DNA from: Gemmatimonadota bacterium
Lineage (GTDB): Bacteria; Gemmatimonadota; Gemmatimonadetes; Longimicrobiales; Gaopeijiaceae
Assembly (NCBI GenBank): GCA_009844885.1
Contig: VYAQ01000162.1
Span: 1 to 32,183, forward strand
Direction: 5' to 3'
Length of the DNA: 32,183 nucleotides
A program made the position numbers and the translations under genes. The notes beneath the pieces are model-generated. The model saw only the letters and a program-made list of their open reading frames with translations, searched no databases and had not been told where the DNA came from. Shown piece after piece: positions 22,701 through 31,206 of this stretch. How positions within the stretch are numbered: the first letter of the stretch is position 1; the number at the start of each line of letters is the position of its first letter.

Positions 22701-23015
22701 ATGGCCAACCTGATCGGTCCAGGAGGATCGCAGGGAGGCATGCGTTCGTTGGTGGGATTTGTCGCCAGCCTCTCCCTGCTGTTCTTCACGACCGTTGAGA
22801 GCTCCCACACGCACACGGAATCCGACCCGTCGGCCGCGTGTTCCGTCTGCCAGATCGGTCACGAAGGCGCACCGCCACCGGTTGCAGACGCACCGGTCAT
22901 CGTGGAAGCCGACGTGGTGCGCACGCCCGCGTTACTCGAAAGCCGGCTGATCACCAGCGTCGTCCATCTCTCCCTTCATCGCAGTCGTGCTCCGCCGTTG
23001 TCCATCTCGATGTAG
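22701..23015 (+). CDS. Small exported protein with HxH...CxxCxxxH motif (DUF2946-like)
   Basis: A 104-residue protein. A hydrophobic helix (SLVGFVASLSLLFFTTV, 16-32) is followed at once by SSHTHTESDPSAACSVCQIG with His36, His38, Cys47, Cys50 and a further His54, the arrangement seen in DUF2946-type proteins that accompany metal-linked transport genes; I infer metal binding. The rest is Ala/Val/Pro-rich with no fold I recognise. Two starts fit: ATG 22701, or ATG 22740 with AGGAGG 13 nt upstream and a cleaner signal peptide. It is the first gene of a plus-strand cluster, 89 nt before the ABC ATPase gene. Confidence 0.65.
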   Translation: MANLIGPGGSQGGMRSLVGFVASLSLLFFTTVESSHTHTESDPSAACSVCQIGHEGAPPPVADAPVIVEADVVRTPALLESRLITSVVHLSLHRSRAPPLSISM

Positions 23016-23104
23016 CGACTCAGCCCTCTGCCGACCCGGGCGTCGACAGACCTGTCCAACGGTTGCGCCGATAGCGGCGCACCCAACGCGAGAGATGGAT
23101 ACAC

Positions 23105-23845
23105 ATGCAGAACGGCGAATCGCGGGCGGGGCATGCGCCCCTGCTTGAAGCCCGCGGACTCAGCAAGAATTACGGTGACACCCGTGCCCTTGACGGCCTC
23201 GACCTGACCATCGCGCCGGGAGAGGTCTATTGCCTCCTCGGCCCCAACGGCGCGGGGAAGACGACCACCATCAACCTTTTCCTCGGATTCGTGGCGCCCT
23301 CGGGCGGCCAGGCCCTCGTTTCCGGCCTGGACGTAGCCACCCACGACCGCGAGACGAAGCAGCGCCTCGCCTACATACCCGAACAGGTGATGCTGTACCG
23401 CAATCTCAGCGGACTCGAAAACCTGGAGTACTTCGCCGCATTGGGCGGGAGGGGATCGCTGGGCCGGGAGCGACTCACCGAGATTCTGGTCGAAGCCGGC
23501 CTGGAGCGAGACGCGGTCGACCGACGCGTGTCCGAGTACTCCAAGGGAATGCGGCAGAAGGTCGGCATAGCGATCGCGATCGCCAAGGAGGCCGACGCAC
23601 TGCTGCTCGACGAGCCCACATCCGGTCTCGACCCCAAAGCGTCGAACGAGTTCTCGGCACTCGTCGAACGGCTCCGAGGTCGCGGCGTCGGGGTGCTCAT
23701 GGCGACTCACGACCTGTTCCGTGCGAAGGACACCGGTACCCGCGTGGGAATCATGCGATACGGACGCCTGGTTACGGAGCTGAGTACGGACGAGATCGGC
23801 CACGCCGATCTGGAGCGCATCTACCTGGAACACATGCACGACTAG
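23105..23845 (+). CDS. ABC transporter ATP-binding protein (NosF-like)
   Basis: A 246-residue ATPase. Walker A is GPNGAGKT (46-53), the Q-loop Gln lies in YIPEQ (Gln94), the signature is the degenerate YSKGMRQK (145-152, in place of LSGGQ, as in other ABC-2 ATPases such as NosF and CcmA-like), Walker B ALLLDEP (165-171) and the switch His is His202 (ATHD). It is followed 9 nt later by the first DUF3526 permease gene and is the only ATPase in the cluster, so it would have to power all four permeases. No membrane segment of its own. Expected role: ABC-2 type export or remodelling at the inner membrane. Confidence 0.93.
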   Translation: MQNGESRAGHAPLLEARGLSKNYGDTRALDGLDLTIAPGEVYCLLGPNGAGKTTTINLFLGFVAPSGGQALVSGLDVATHDRETKQRLAYIPEQVMLYRNLSGLENLEYFAALGGRGSLGRERLTEILVEAGLERDAVDRRVSEYSKGMRQKVGIAIAIAKEADALLLDEPTSGLDPKASNEFSALVERLRGRGVGVLMATHDLFRAKDTGTRVGIMRYGRLVTELSTDEIGHADLERIYLEHMHD

Positions 23846-23854
23846 GAGACGACG

Positions 23855-25267
23855 ATGATCAGGCATATCATCCGCAAGGAGTTCACCGACGTGGTGCGGG
23901 ACGGACGGTTCCGCTGGTGCTCGATCCTGGTGGGATCGCTGCTGCTCGTCTCCCTGGGCCACGGATGGGTCGAGTCGCAGAGGGTGCAGCGCGAACGGCA
24001 GGCAGCGCAGGCGACAGCCCGCGAGCACTGGGAGGGCCAGGGCGAGAAGAACCCGCACTCCGCGGCGCACTACGGCATCTACGCCTTCAAGCCCCGGCTG
24101 GCGCTGTCGTTCGTCGACGACGGGGTGGACCCCTACGCCGGCACGTCGGTGTGGCTGGAGGCCCACCGGCAGAACGACTTCATGCTCCGTCCGGCCCAGG
24201 ACGCCAGTGCGGCGCAGCGAATCGGGGCGCTGACGGCGGCCCAGGTGCTGCAGCATCTGGTTCCCCTGCTCATCATCCTGCTGACCTTCGGCGCGCTTGC
24301 GGGGGAGCGGGAGCGGGGCACGCTGCGGCAGCTGCTGGCAACCGGGGTGGGACGGCGGGAACTGGCCACCGGCAAGGCACTGGGCCTCTCGGGCGCGCTG
24401 GCGCTTCTCCTGGTGCCGGCGGCCGCAGTGGGCGCGGCGGCGCTGGTCGTCGCAACTCCGGGTCCGGCCGCCTCTCCCCTGGCCCGCGGCGCGGTCCTCG
24501 CCGGCATCTACCTGGTCTACTTCGGCGCCTTCCTCGCGCTCTCGCTGGCCGTCTCCGCCTGGGCGCGGTCGGCGCGCACCGCGCTCGTGGTGCTGTTGGC
24601 CGTGTGGGTGGTCAACGGTTTCGTGGCGCCGCGCGTCGCGGTGGACCTGTCGAAGTGGCTGCACCCCACGCCCTCGGCGCTGCAGTTCGCCCGCACCATG
24701 GAACAGGACCTGGGCTCCGGCGTGGACGGCATCGCGCCCCCCGACCGGGCCGCAATCACCCAGGCCCTGCTGGAGGAGCATGGGGTGGACTCGGTCCAGG
24801 CGCTTCCGGTGAACGAGACGGGGATCTACCTCCAGGAGAGCGAGGAGTTCAGCAATCAGATCTTCGACCGGAACTACGGCGCCCTGTGGGACACCTTCGA
24901 GCGCCAGACCGTCGTGCACGAAGCGGTGGCGGCCGCGGCGCCGCTCCTCGCGGTGCGCGCTCTCTCCATGGGGCTGGCCGGCACCGACGTGGAACAGCAC
25001 CGGCACTTCGCGACCGCCGCCGAGACCTACCGGCGCGAGATGGTGCTGTTGATGAACAACGACATGGCGATGAACTCGCGCAGCGGCGACTTCACCTACG
25101 CCGCCGGGCGCGAACTGTGGGAGGAGGTGCCGCCGCTGGACTACGCCGCCCCGGGGATGGGGTGGGTGCTGGGCAATCGAGTCCTGTCGCTGATCGTGCT
25201 CGCGGCGTGGCTGGGCGGCGCGATCCTCGTCGCACGGGCGCGCGTGCAGCGCGCGGAGGTGGGCTAG
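23855..25267 (+). CDS. ABC-2 permease, DUF3526 type (pair 1, subunit A)
   Basis: A 470-residue integral membrane protein. TM1 spans about 22-38. The following periplasmic domain (40-130) bears HYGIYAFKP (72-80), DPYAGTS (92-98) and LEAHRQN (101-107), motifs I associate with this permease type. Then TM2 (about 133-149), GERERGTLR, at the cytoplasmic face, four more TMs, a second large extracytoplasmic domain (about 270-440) and a final TM (445-462). The layout equals NosY-like permeases of nitrous-oxide-reductase maturation. AGGAG precedes ATG 23855 by 7 nt. It is separated from the next permease by one base, so stoichiometric expression is likely. Closest in the window to the protein at 26951. 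Confidence 0.85.
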   Translation: MIRHIIRKEFTDVVRDGRFRWCSILVGSLLLVSLGHGWVESQRVQRERQAAQATAREHWEGQGEKNPHSAAHYGIYAFKPRLALSFVDDGVDPYAGTSVWLEAHRQNDFMLRPAQDASAAQRIGALTAAQVLQHLVPLLIILLTFGALAGERERGTLRQLLATGVGRRELATGKALGLSGALALLLVPAAAVGAAALVVATPGPAASPLARGAVLAGIYLVYFGAFLALSLAVSAWARSARTALVVLLAVWVVNGFVAPRVAVDLSKWLHPTPSALQFARTMEQDLGSGVDGIAPPDRAAITQALLEEHGVDSVQALPVNETGIYLQESEEFSNQIFDRNYGALWDTFERQTVVHEAVAAAAPLLAVRALSMGLAGTDVEQHRHFATAAETYRREMVLLMNNDMAMNSRSGDFTYAAGRELWEEVPPLDYAAPGMGWVLGNRVLSLIVLAAWLGGAILVARARVQRAEVG

Positions 25268-25268
25268 G

Positions 25269-26699
25269 ATGACGGCCCGCACCGTGCTTCGCAAGGAATG
25301 GCGCCTGCTTCGGGCGGACCGGGCGCTTCGGATCGCGCTCGGCCTCTTCGGCGTGCTGCTCGTCTACGCGCTCGCCAACGGCGTGGTGTGGACTCGCTTC
25401 CAGGAGCGCAACATTGAGTCCGCGCAGACCCAGAACGTCGAGCGCGCGGCCGGCTTCGCGGAGGAGCTGGCTCACATCGAGGCTGGCGGAGAGCCCGCTT
25501 CGCAGTTCGCCGATCCGAGGTCGCCCTTCGTGATGGGCGGCTCGAGCGGCAGCCACACCGCGACTCTCGAGCCGGGGCCGCTGTCGGTTCTGGCGGTCGG
25601 GCAGAGCGACCTGCTGCCGTACTACTACGACGTCAACATCTACACCAACGAGTCGACGCTGCAGCAGAACGGCGAGGTGGAGAATCCGGTCAATCTCATG
25701 GCTGGGCGCTTCGACCTGACCTTCGTGGTCGTCTACCTGCTTCCGCTGCTGGTGCTGGCCCTCAGCTTCAACGTGCTTTCCGCGGAGCGGGAGCGGGGGA
25801 CGCTGGCGCTCACGCTGTCCCAGCCGGTGCGGGTCCGGAGCATCGTGGCGGCCAAGCTGGCCTTCCGGGCGATGCTGGCGGTCGGACTGGTGCTCGCGGT
25901 CGCCGTGGTCGGCCTGCTGGCGACGGGCGGGGCGGGCTCGCCGGGGCGGATGCTGCTCTGGTGCGGCGCGGTCGTCGCGTACGCCCTCTTCTGGTTCGCG
26001 CTGGCAGCGTGGGTCAACACGCTGCGGCGGACCTCCGCCTGGAACGCCACGGTTCTGGTCGGCGCCTGGCTCGTGCTGGTGGTGGTGCTCCCCGCGGCGA
26101 TCAACATCGCCGCCGACCTGCTGCACCCGCTGCCTTCGCGCGTGGAGATGATCACGGTCCAGCGCGAAGCCTCGAACGAGGCGGTGAACAGCCGCAGCGA
26201 ACTGCTCGCGCGCTACCTCGAAGATCACCCCGAGATGGCCGAGGGTGTCGTGGCCGACGATCCGGGCTTCGGGGCCCTGTCGTGGGCCGCCACGGACGCT
26301 GTGAACCAGCAGGTCGAGGTGGTGACCGCCGAGCACGACGCCCGGCGCGCCGAGCAAATCCGCCTGGTTCGCCGCTACCGGTACCTGTCGCCGGCGCTGC
26401 TGGCGCAGGACGTGATCATCGACGCCGCAGGAACGGGTGACGCGCGCTACGCCCACTTCCGCGACCAGGTACGCGTCTTCGCCGAGGAGTGGCGTGAGTT
26501 CTTCGTCCCGGCCATCCTCGCGGACGAGCAGATGACGGCCAGCGTCCTTCCACAGGTGCCGACCTATCGTGCGGTTGAGGAGGATCCCGGCGACGCCGCA
26601 CGCCGGACGGCGGCTCCGCTGACGGTTCTGGGCGGCCTGGTGTTGCTGGTGGGCATGGGTGCGGGAGTGGGGCTCGGGCGGGTGCGGGGAGCCGATTAA
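25269..26699 (+). CDS. ABC-2 permease, DUF3526 type (pair 1, subunit B)
   Basis: A 476-residue partner permease. It starts one base after the previous stop (TAGGATG). TM1 is near 20-40; the extracytoplasmic domain has PLSVLAVGQSDLLPYYYDVN (104-123), a signature of the second subunit in this family, then ENPVNLMAGRFDLTFVVVY leading into TM2. AERERGTLAL (172-181) follows TM2 as in its partner. A second large periplasmic domain (about 290-440) and a last TM (450-468) close it. Together the two permeases probably form a heterodimeric channel or extractor with the ATPase. A gap of 251 nt follows before the second pair. Confidence 0.85.
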   Translation: MTARTVLRKEWRLLRADRALRIALGLFGVLLVYALANGVVWTRFQERNIESAQTQNVERAAGFAEELAHIEAGGEPASQFADPRSPFVMGGSSGSHTATLEPGPLSVLAVGQSDLLPYYYDVNIYTNESTLQQNGEVENPVNLMAGRFDLTFVVVYLLPLLVLALSFNVLSAERERGTLALTLSQPVRVRSIVAAKLAFRAMLAVGLVLAVAVVGLLATGGAGSPGRMLLWCGAVVAYALFWFALAAWVNTLRRTSAWNATVLVGAWLVLVVVLPAAINIAADLLHPLPSRVEMITVQREASNEAVNSRSELLARYLEDHPEMAEGVVADDPGFGALSWAATDAVNQQVEVVTAEHDARRAEQIRLVRRYRYLSPALLAQDVIIDAAGTGDARYAHFRDQVRVFAEEWREFFVPAILADEQMTASVLPQVPTYRAVEEDPGDAARRTAAPLTVLGGLVLLVGMGAGVGLGRVRGAD

Positions 26700-26777
26700 G
26701 CAGCCCGTGGACAGAATCCCCCCGGCATTCGAACGGCGATGCATCCGGGCCGGACGCTTGGCCTCACCTCTTCACGC

Positions 26778-26818
26778 TGTAAAACAAAGTTTACATATTG
26801 TCATGTTTACTTTACATT
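26778..26818 (+). promoter_or_regulatory. AT-rich promoter/operator island before the second permease pair
   Basis: An AT-rich stretch in an otherwise GC-rich region. TGTAAA (26778-26783) and TTTACA (26790-26795) form an inverted repeat; GTTTAC recurs at 26805 and TTTACAT at 26811. TTTACA (26790) and TACATT (26813-26818) are spaced by 17 nt and could be -35 and -10. The rest of the 26700-26950 gap shows no gene. Confidence 0.5.
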
Positions 26819-26950
26819 TTGGCTTGTCGGTGCCGCGCTCTGCGTTGCTCCTCGCGCCCGTAGCGCTGCTACTGGCCCTTCGTCGCGCCTTGCCGGCCCG
26901 GCGCCTCGCCGCTCTCGGTGCTCGGGCGGCTCTATCCACGGGCTGCTAAC

Positions 26951-28399
26951 GTGGGTCTCCGCAACACGCTGCTCGTTTCGCGGCGGCAGATCGGGACGAT
27001 GCGCGATGATCGCTACGTCCTCTTTCTGCTTGCGCTCGTGGTCTCGCTGGGAGTCGTCTCCGTGCTCGGGGCCCGACATCACACCGCGAGCGAGGCAGAA
27101 CAGCGTGCCCGCTACCAGGCGCTGGTCGAACGCCAGTGGGCCGAGCAGCCGGACCGTCATCCGCACCGGGTGATCCACTACGGCTTCCTGGTCTTCCGCG
27201 AAGAGGCGCCCCTGGCGTTCTTCGACCCGGGGGTCGGTCCCTACGCGGGAACCTCGCTCTTCCTGGAGGGGCACCGACAGAACGCCGCCAGCTTCGGCGA
27301 CGCGCGGCACGCGACCGGCATGCTGCGATTCGGGCGTCTCACACCGGCCACCGTGCTGGGGCTGCTCCTGCCGTTGTTGGTGGTGGCCGCGGGTTTCGCA
27401 TCGGTGAGCGGCGAGAGAGAACGAGGGACGCTTCGGCTGCTCCTTGCCCAGGGCGCGACGCCGGGGCAGATCATGGGAGGGAAGGTGCTGGGCATCGGGG
27501 CGTTGGCCCTGGCCGCAGCCCTTCCGATCGGCTTGGTCACGGCCACATTCGCCGCTGTCGGAGGCGAGGGCCAGACGTCCGTCACACGGTTGCTGGCGCT
27601 CGCGGCCGGCTATGTGGCGTATCTCACGGGGTGGGTGCTACTGACCGTGTGGGTCTCGTCACGGCGCGCGTCTTCCCGGGCCGCTCTGGTCCAACTCGTT
27701 GCAATATGGGTCGCGCTGTGCGTTGCGGCCCCGCGCCTCGGTGCCTCCCTCGCGGCAACGCTTCATCCCATCCCTTCGCGTGCGCAGTTCACCGCCCAGG
27801 TCGAGGAAGCGCAGAGGGGAGTGGGGGACAGCCACAACCCGGACGATCCCTTCTTCAGCGCGCTTCGCGACGAATACCTGGCACGCTATGAGGTGGACTC
27901 CGTCGAGGAGCTTCCGATCAACTGGGGAGGGGTCGTAAGCCGCGAGGGCGAGGAGGTCACCAGCCGGATCAACGAGGAACAACGGCAGGAGTTGCTCGCC
28001 GCCCATCGCCGGCAGGATGGCGTACTGGCATGGTTCGGACTGCTCTCCCCCTACCTGGCGGCGCGGGACCTGTCGATGGCGGCGGCGGGGACCGGGACGG
28101 AGGCCGTGGAAGCGTTCCGGGCGCAGGCCGAGGCCCACCGCTATGACATCATCCAGCGTCTCAACGACCTGCACGTCCACGAGATCAGGTACGAGAACGA
28201 CCGCGCCCAGCGCATTGCGCGGCAGGAATGGACACGATTCCCCGTCTTCCAGCCAAATTCGCCGTCGCTCCGCCGTGCTCTGACCGATCGCCCTCAGTCG
28301 CTGACCGCGCTGGGGCTGTGGATCGTCGTTCCTCTCGCGGGTCTCGGGCTGGGTCGAAGGCAGCTGCCCCGCGTGGGTGTGGACGGCTCCGGATCTTGA
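26951..28399 (+). CDS. ABC-2 permease, DUF3526 type (pair 2, subunit A)
   Basis: A 482-residue permease from GTG 26951; the start was chosen by alignment with the permease at 23855, whose first residues (RKEF...DGRFRW) match RNTLLVSRRQI...DDRY. No good ribosome site is seen. It shares with the first pair HYGFLVF (76-82), GPYAGTSLFLEGHRQN (96-111) and SGERERGTLRLLL. TM1 lies at about 22-39, the core TMs follow at about 130-260, and the last TM precedes the C-terminal tail. It is thus a paralogue of the 23855 protein, which suggests duplication of a two-gene block. The intervening AT-rich island suggests separate regulation. Confidence 0.85.
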   Translation: MGLRNTLLVSRRQIGTMRDDRYVLFLLALVVSLGVVSVLGARHHTASEAEQRARYQALVERQWAEQPDRHPHRVIHYGFLVFREEAPLAFFDPGVGPYAGTSLFLEGHRQNAASFGDARHATGMLRFGRLTPATVLGLLLPLLVVAAGFASVSGERERGTLRLLLAQGATPGQIMGGKVLGIGALALAAALPIGLVTATFAAVGGEGQTSVTRLLALAAGYVAYLTGWVLLTVWVSSRRASSRAALVQLVAIWVALCVAAPRLGASLAATLHPIPSRAQFTAQVEEAQRGVGDSHNPDDPFFSALRDEYLARYEVDSVEELPINWGGVVSREGEEVTSRINEEQRQELLAAHRRQDGVLAWFGLLSPYLAARDLSMAAAGTGTEAVEAFRAQAEAHRYDIIQRLNDLHVHEIRYENDRAQRIARQEWTRFPVFQPNSPSLRRALTDRPQSLTALGLWIVVPLAGLGLGRRQLPRVGVDGSGS

Positions 28400-28428
28400 G
28401 AGCCGACCGGGCCCGATCCGAAAGCGCC

Positions 28429-29802
28429 ATGGCCTGGATCCGCCTGATCCGGCTTGAATTGGCCCGGCTGATCCGCTCCGGCGGCGTCGCGGCCGCGGCG
28501 CTGCTCCTGCTGGGACTGGGAGTTTATGCGGGCTGGCAGGGGAATCGGAGAGTCCAGGCCGCCGAGGCCGCCGCGTCAGCGGCCGAGACCGCCTACCAGG
28601 ATCAACTCGCGTACCTGTCGTCCACCTATCCCCCGACTACGGAAGCGGGCGAACCGCTGTATTACCTGGCCTTCCCGGCACCTCAGCCCCCGTCCCGACT
28701 GTCGGCATTGGCAAGCGGCAGGACGGCGGTCGAGACGGCCAGCCTGCGGATACGGCTGCTGGCGCTCGAAGGCCAGCTCTATGAACACGAGACATTGAAT
28801 CCTCGTCTCGCGGCCGCGGGGCACCTCGACCTGGCCTTTGTCCTCATCGCTTTGCTACCGCTCTTCGTCATTGCCGTCACGTACGACATTGTCTCGGGCG
28901 AGCGCGAGCGTGGCACCTGGCGGATGGCCCGGCTCTTTGCCCGACCCCGGCGGCTGATCGCCGCAAAGACTGCCGCGCGCGTGATCCTGGCAGCGGGCCT
29001 GGTCACCTCGCTGGCCCTGATCGGGGCATTCTCGACGAGAATCGATGCCGACGGCCGTGCGGGCTGGGCGGTTGCGCTGGTCGCCCTGCACACCCTGTTC
29101 TGGTTCGCGCTCTGCCTGGGGGTCGCCGGCGGGCGCCGCTCCTCAACCGCAAACGCGATGATCCTGGTGAGCGTCTGGGTGACACTCACTTTCCTGGCTC
29201 CAGCGGTCCTGAGCCTGACGAATGCGCTCCTGCACCCCGTGCCCGAGGCCCTGGAGCTGACCGTGCGCCAGCGCCAGGGGTATCACGAAGCGTGGGATCT
29301 TCCCAAGGCGGCGACGATGGAGGGCTTCTTCGAGGACTACCCCCAGTGGAGCGATCAGACAGTCCCCGAAGACGAGTTCACGTGGGCCTGGTACTACGCG
29401 ATGAATCACCGTGGTGACCAGGCCGCCCGGGACGCCTCGCGCGCTTATCGCGATGTCCTGACGCAGCGGGACGAATGGGCCCGCCGGTGGTCACTGCTGG
29501 TGCCGCCGCTCGCGACCCAGATCGCCCTCGACCGGCTTTCCTCCGCCGACCTGCACACGCAACTCGCCTACCAGGAAGCAGTCCGGGGGTACCACGAGCG
29601 CCTCAAGCAACATTTCCAGCCGTTCCTGTTCTCGGCCGCGCCGTTCACTCAGGTCGACTGGGACCGGGTCCCCACCTTCGAGCCGGCTGTTCCCGCCGGC
29701 GACGCACCGCAAGCCGGATTGCCGGCCGCGGCCGCTTTGATCCTGATCTCCATTGGCGTGCTGCTGCCCCGGATCAGGTCACGACCTTCCCCGGATTCAT
29801 GA
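28429..29802 (+). CDS. ABC-2 permease, DUF3526 type (pair 2, subunit B), divergent
   Basis: A 457-residue permease, paralogous to the 25269 protein by its DLAFVLIALLPLFVIAVTYD core and SGERERGTWRMARL after TM2. The GQSDLLPYYY signature of the first-pair subunit is not kept; the aligned segment reads GRTAVETASLRI (97-108). The N-terminal region has an Ala-rich helix (42-55). ATG 28429 was preferred; a TTG at 28396 that overlaps the previous stop would add 11 residues. Its final 29 nt overlap the 3-prime end of the FAD-oxidase gene on the other strand. No ATPase gene follows, so the ATPase at 23105 or an unlinked one must serve it. Confidence 0.82.
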   Translation: MAWIRLIRLELARLIRSGGVAAAALLLLGLGVYAGWQGNRRVQAAEAAASAAETAYQDQLAYLSSTYPPTTEAGEPLYYLAFPAPQPPSRLSALASGRTAVETASLRIRLLALEGQLYEHETLNPRLAAAGHLDLAFVLIALLPLFVIAVTYDIVSGERERGTWRMARLFARPRRLIAAKTAARVILAAGLVTSLALIGAFSTRIDADGRAGWAVALVALHTLFWFALCLGVAGGRRSSTANAMILVSVWVTLTFLAPAVLSLTNALLHPVPEALELTVRQRQGYHEAWDLPKAATMEGFFEDYPQWSDQTVPEDEFTWAWYYAMNHRGDQAARDASRAYRDVLTQRDEWARRWSLLVPPLATQIALDRLSSADLHTQLAYQEAVRGYHERLKQHFQPFLFSAAPFTQVDWDRVPTFEPAVPAGDAPQAGLPAAAALILISIGVLLPRIRSRPSPDS

Positions 29803-31192
29803 TCCCCTGAGGGTCGAGCGCCGCCTTCACCGCCCGCATCGCCGCCACCCCCGACGCCCCGAACTCGGATTCGAGAAAGCCGATCTTCCCCAGGCCAATT
29901 CCGTGTTCGCCGGTGCAGGTGCCCTCCATGGCGATCGCCCGCCGCACGATGCGCTCGTTGATCGCTTCGGCTTCCGCCAGCTCGGCTTCCGAATCCGGAT
30001 CGATAATGAAGACCGCGTGAAAGTTGCCGTCGCCGACGTGACCCACGACGCCCCACGGCATCGAAGCCGTCTTAAGGTCCTCCTCGCTCTCGGCAATGCA
30101 GCGGGCCAGACGTGATACGGGCACGCAGACATCGGTCGTCAGGCCGTGACAGCCGGGCCTCAGCCCCAGCAGCGCGGGGTAGGCGTCGTGGCGCGCCTTC
30201 CACAACCGGGCCCGCTCGTTCTGTTGGCGGGCGTATTCAAAGGCGGTCCCGCCCAGTTCGCGGCTGATCTCCTGCATCATGGCGCCCTGGGCCTCGACAT
30301 CCGCCTCCGAGCCGTGGAACTCGAAGAAGACGGTGGGTGCCTCGGGATAGTCGAATCCCGAGTAGAGATTGACCGCGTGCATCGCCGTCGCGTCGAGCAA
30401 TTCCGCGCGTGCGAGGGGAACACCCATATGTATGGCTTCGACAACCGTACGTACGGCTTCATCCATACCCGGGAAGGCACACACGGCGGCGGCCATCGCC
30501 TCGGGGACCGGATGCAGGCGCAGCGTGAGTTCGGTAATCACCGCCAGCGTCCCCTCCGACCCGACCAGCAGGTTGGTGAGATCGTACCCGGCCGACGATT
30601 TCCTCGCGCGCCCCCCGGTCCGCACGACCTCGCCGCTCGCCAGCACGGCCGTGAGCGAGATCACGTTGTCGCGCATGGTGCCGTACCGCACGGTGGTCGT
30701 CCCCGACGCGCCCGTGGCCGCCATGCCGCCAAGCGTCGCGTCGGCACCCGGATCGACCGGGAAGAAGAGGCCCGTGCCGCGCAGTTCCCGGTCGAGTTGC
30801 ATCCGCGTCACCCCGGCCTCGACCGTCGCGTCCAGGTCGTCGGGCCGGACGGCCAGCACCTGGTTCATGCCGCTCATGTCGATCGAGATTCCGCCGCGCA
30901 CGGCCTGCACGTGCCCCTCGATCGAGGTGCCGGCCCCGAAGGGGATCACCGGCGTGCCGTGCCGCGCACACGCCCGCACCGTGAACGCCACCTCCTCGGT
31001 GGACTCCGCGAAGACCACGCCGTCGGGCGGAATCACGGGGTGGTGCGAGTCGTCCTTGCCATGATGATCGCGGACGGCGGCGGCGGTGGAGTAGCGGTCG
31101 CCGAAGCGGTCGCGCAGTTCGTCGTGGAGAGAAGCGATGGCGGTGCGGCGGCCGGGCACCGAGGGGCTCTCTTTCACGGCGGGCTTCGCCAT
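29774..31192 (-). CDS. FAD-binding oxidase (D-lactate dehydrogenase / glycolate oxidase GlcD type)
   Basis: A 472-residue flavoprotein. The PCMH FAD domain runs from about 45 to 225 with VIPFGAGTSIEGHVQAVRGG and FFPVDPGADATLGGMAATGA (the FAD-pyrophosphate region), then SGYDLTNLLVGSEGTLA-like sequence. The C-terminal FAD-oxidase domain has the substrate/metal motifs GHVGDGNFHAVFI and CTGEHGIGLGKIGFL. No signal peptide is present. It oxidises a 2-hydroxyacid, most likely D-lactate, passing electrons to a quinone or cytochrome; the exact substrate cannot be read from sequence. ATG 31192 starts 14 nt after the stop of a lipoprotein gene on the same strand. Its tail overlaps the permease gene at 29802 by 29 nt. 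Confidence 0.9.
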   Translation of the reverse strand: MAKPAVKESPSVPGRRTAIASLHDELRDRFGDRYSTAAAVRDHHGKDDSHHPVIPPDGVVFAESTEEVAFTVRACARHGTPVIPFGAGTSIEGHVQAVRGGISIDMSGMNQVLAVRPDDLDATVEAGVTRMQLDRELRGTGLFFPVDPGADATLGGMAATGASGTTTVRYGTMRDNVISLTAVLASGEVVRTGGRARKSSAGYDLTNLLVGSEGTLAVITELTLRLHPVPEAMAAAVCAFPGMDEAVRTVVEAIHMGVPLARAELLDATAMHAVNLYSGFDYPEAPTVFFEFHGSEADVEAQGAMMQEISRELGGTAFEYARQQNERARLWKARHDAYPALLGLRPGCHGLTTDVCVPVSRLARCIAESEEDLKTASMPWGVVGHVGDGNFHAVFIIDPDSEAELAEAEAINERIVRRAIAMEGTCTGEHGIGLGKIGFLESEFGASGVAAMRAVKAALDPQGIMNPGKVVT

Positions 31193-31206
31193 GGGATGGC
31201 CGACGT

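Noticed and set aside
22976-25294. 772-residue minus-strand frame opposite the ABC ATPase and first permease
   Set aside because: No protein-like pattern; the plus strand carries Walker motifs and membrane segments.
25092-26744. 550-residue minus-strand frame opposite the second permease
   Set aside because: Arg/His/Gln-rich mirror frame without start signal.
26739-26949. Small hydrophobic frame in the AT-rich gap before the second permease pair
   Set aside because: Low-complexity Leu/Ala/Arg run with no ribosome site and no continuous protein pattern; probably untranslated leader.
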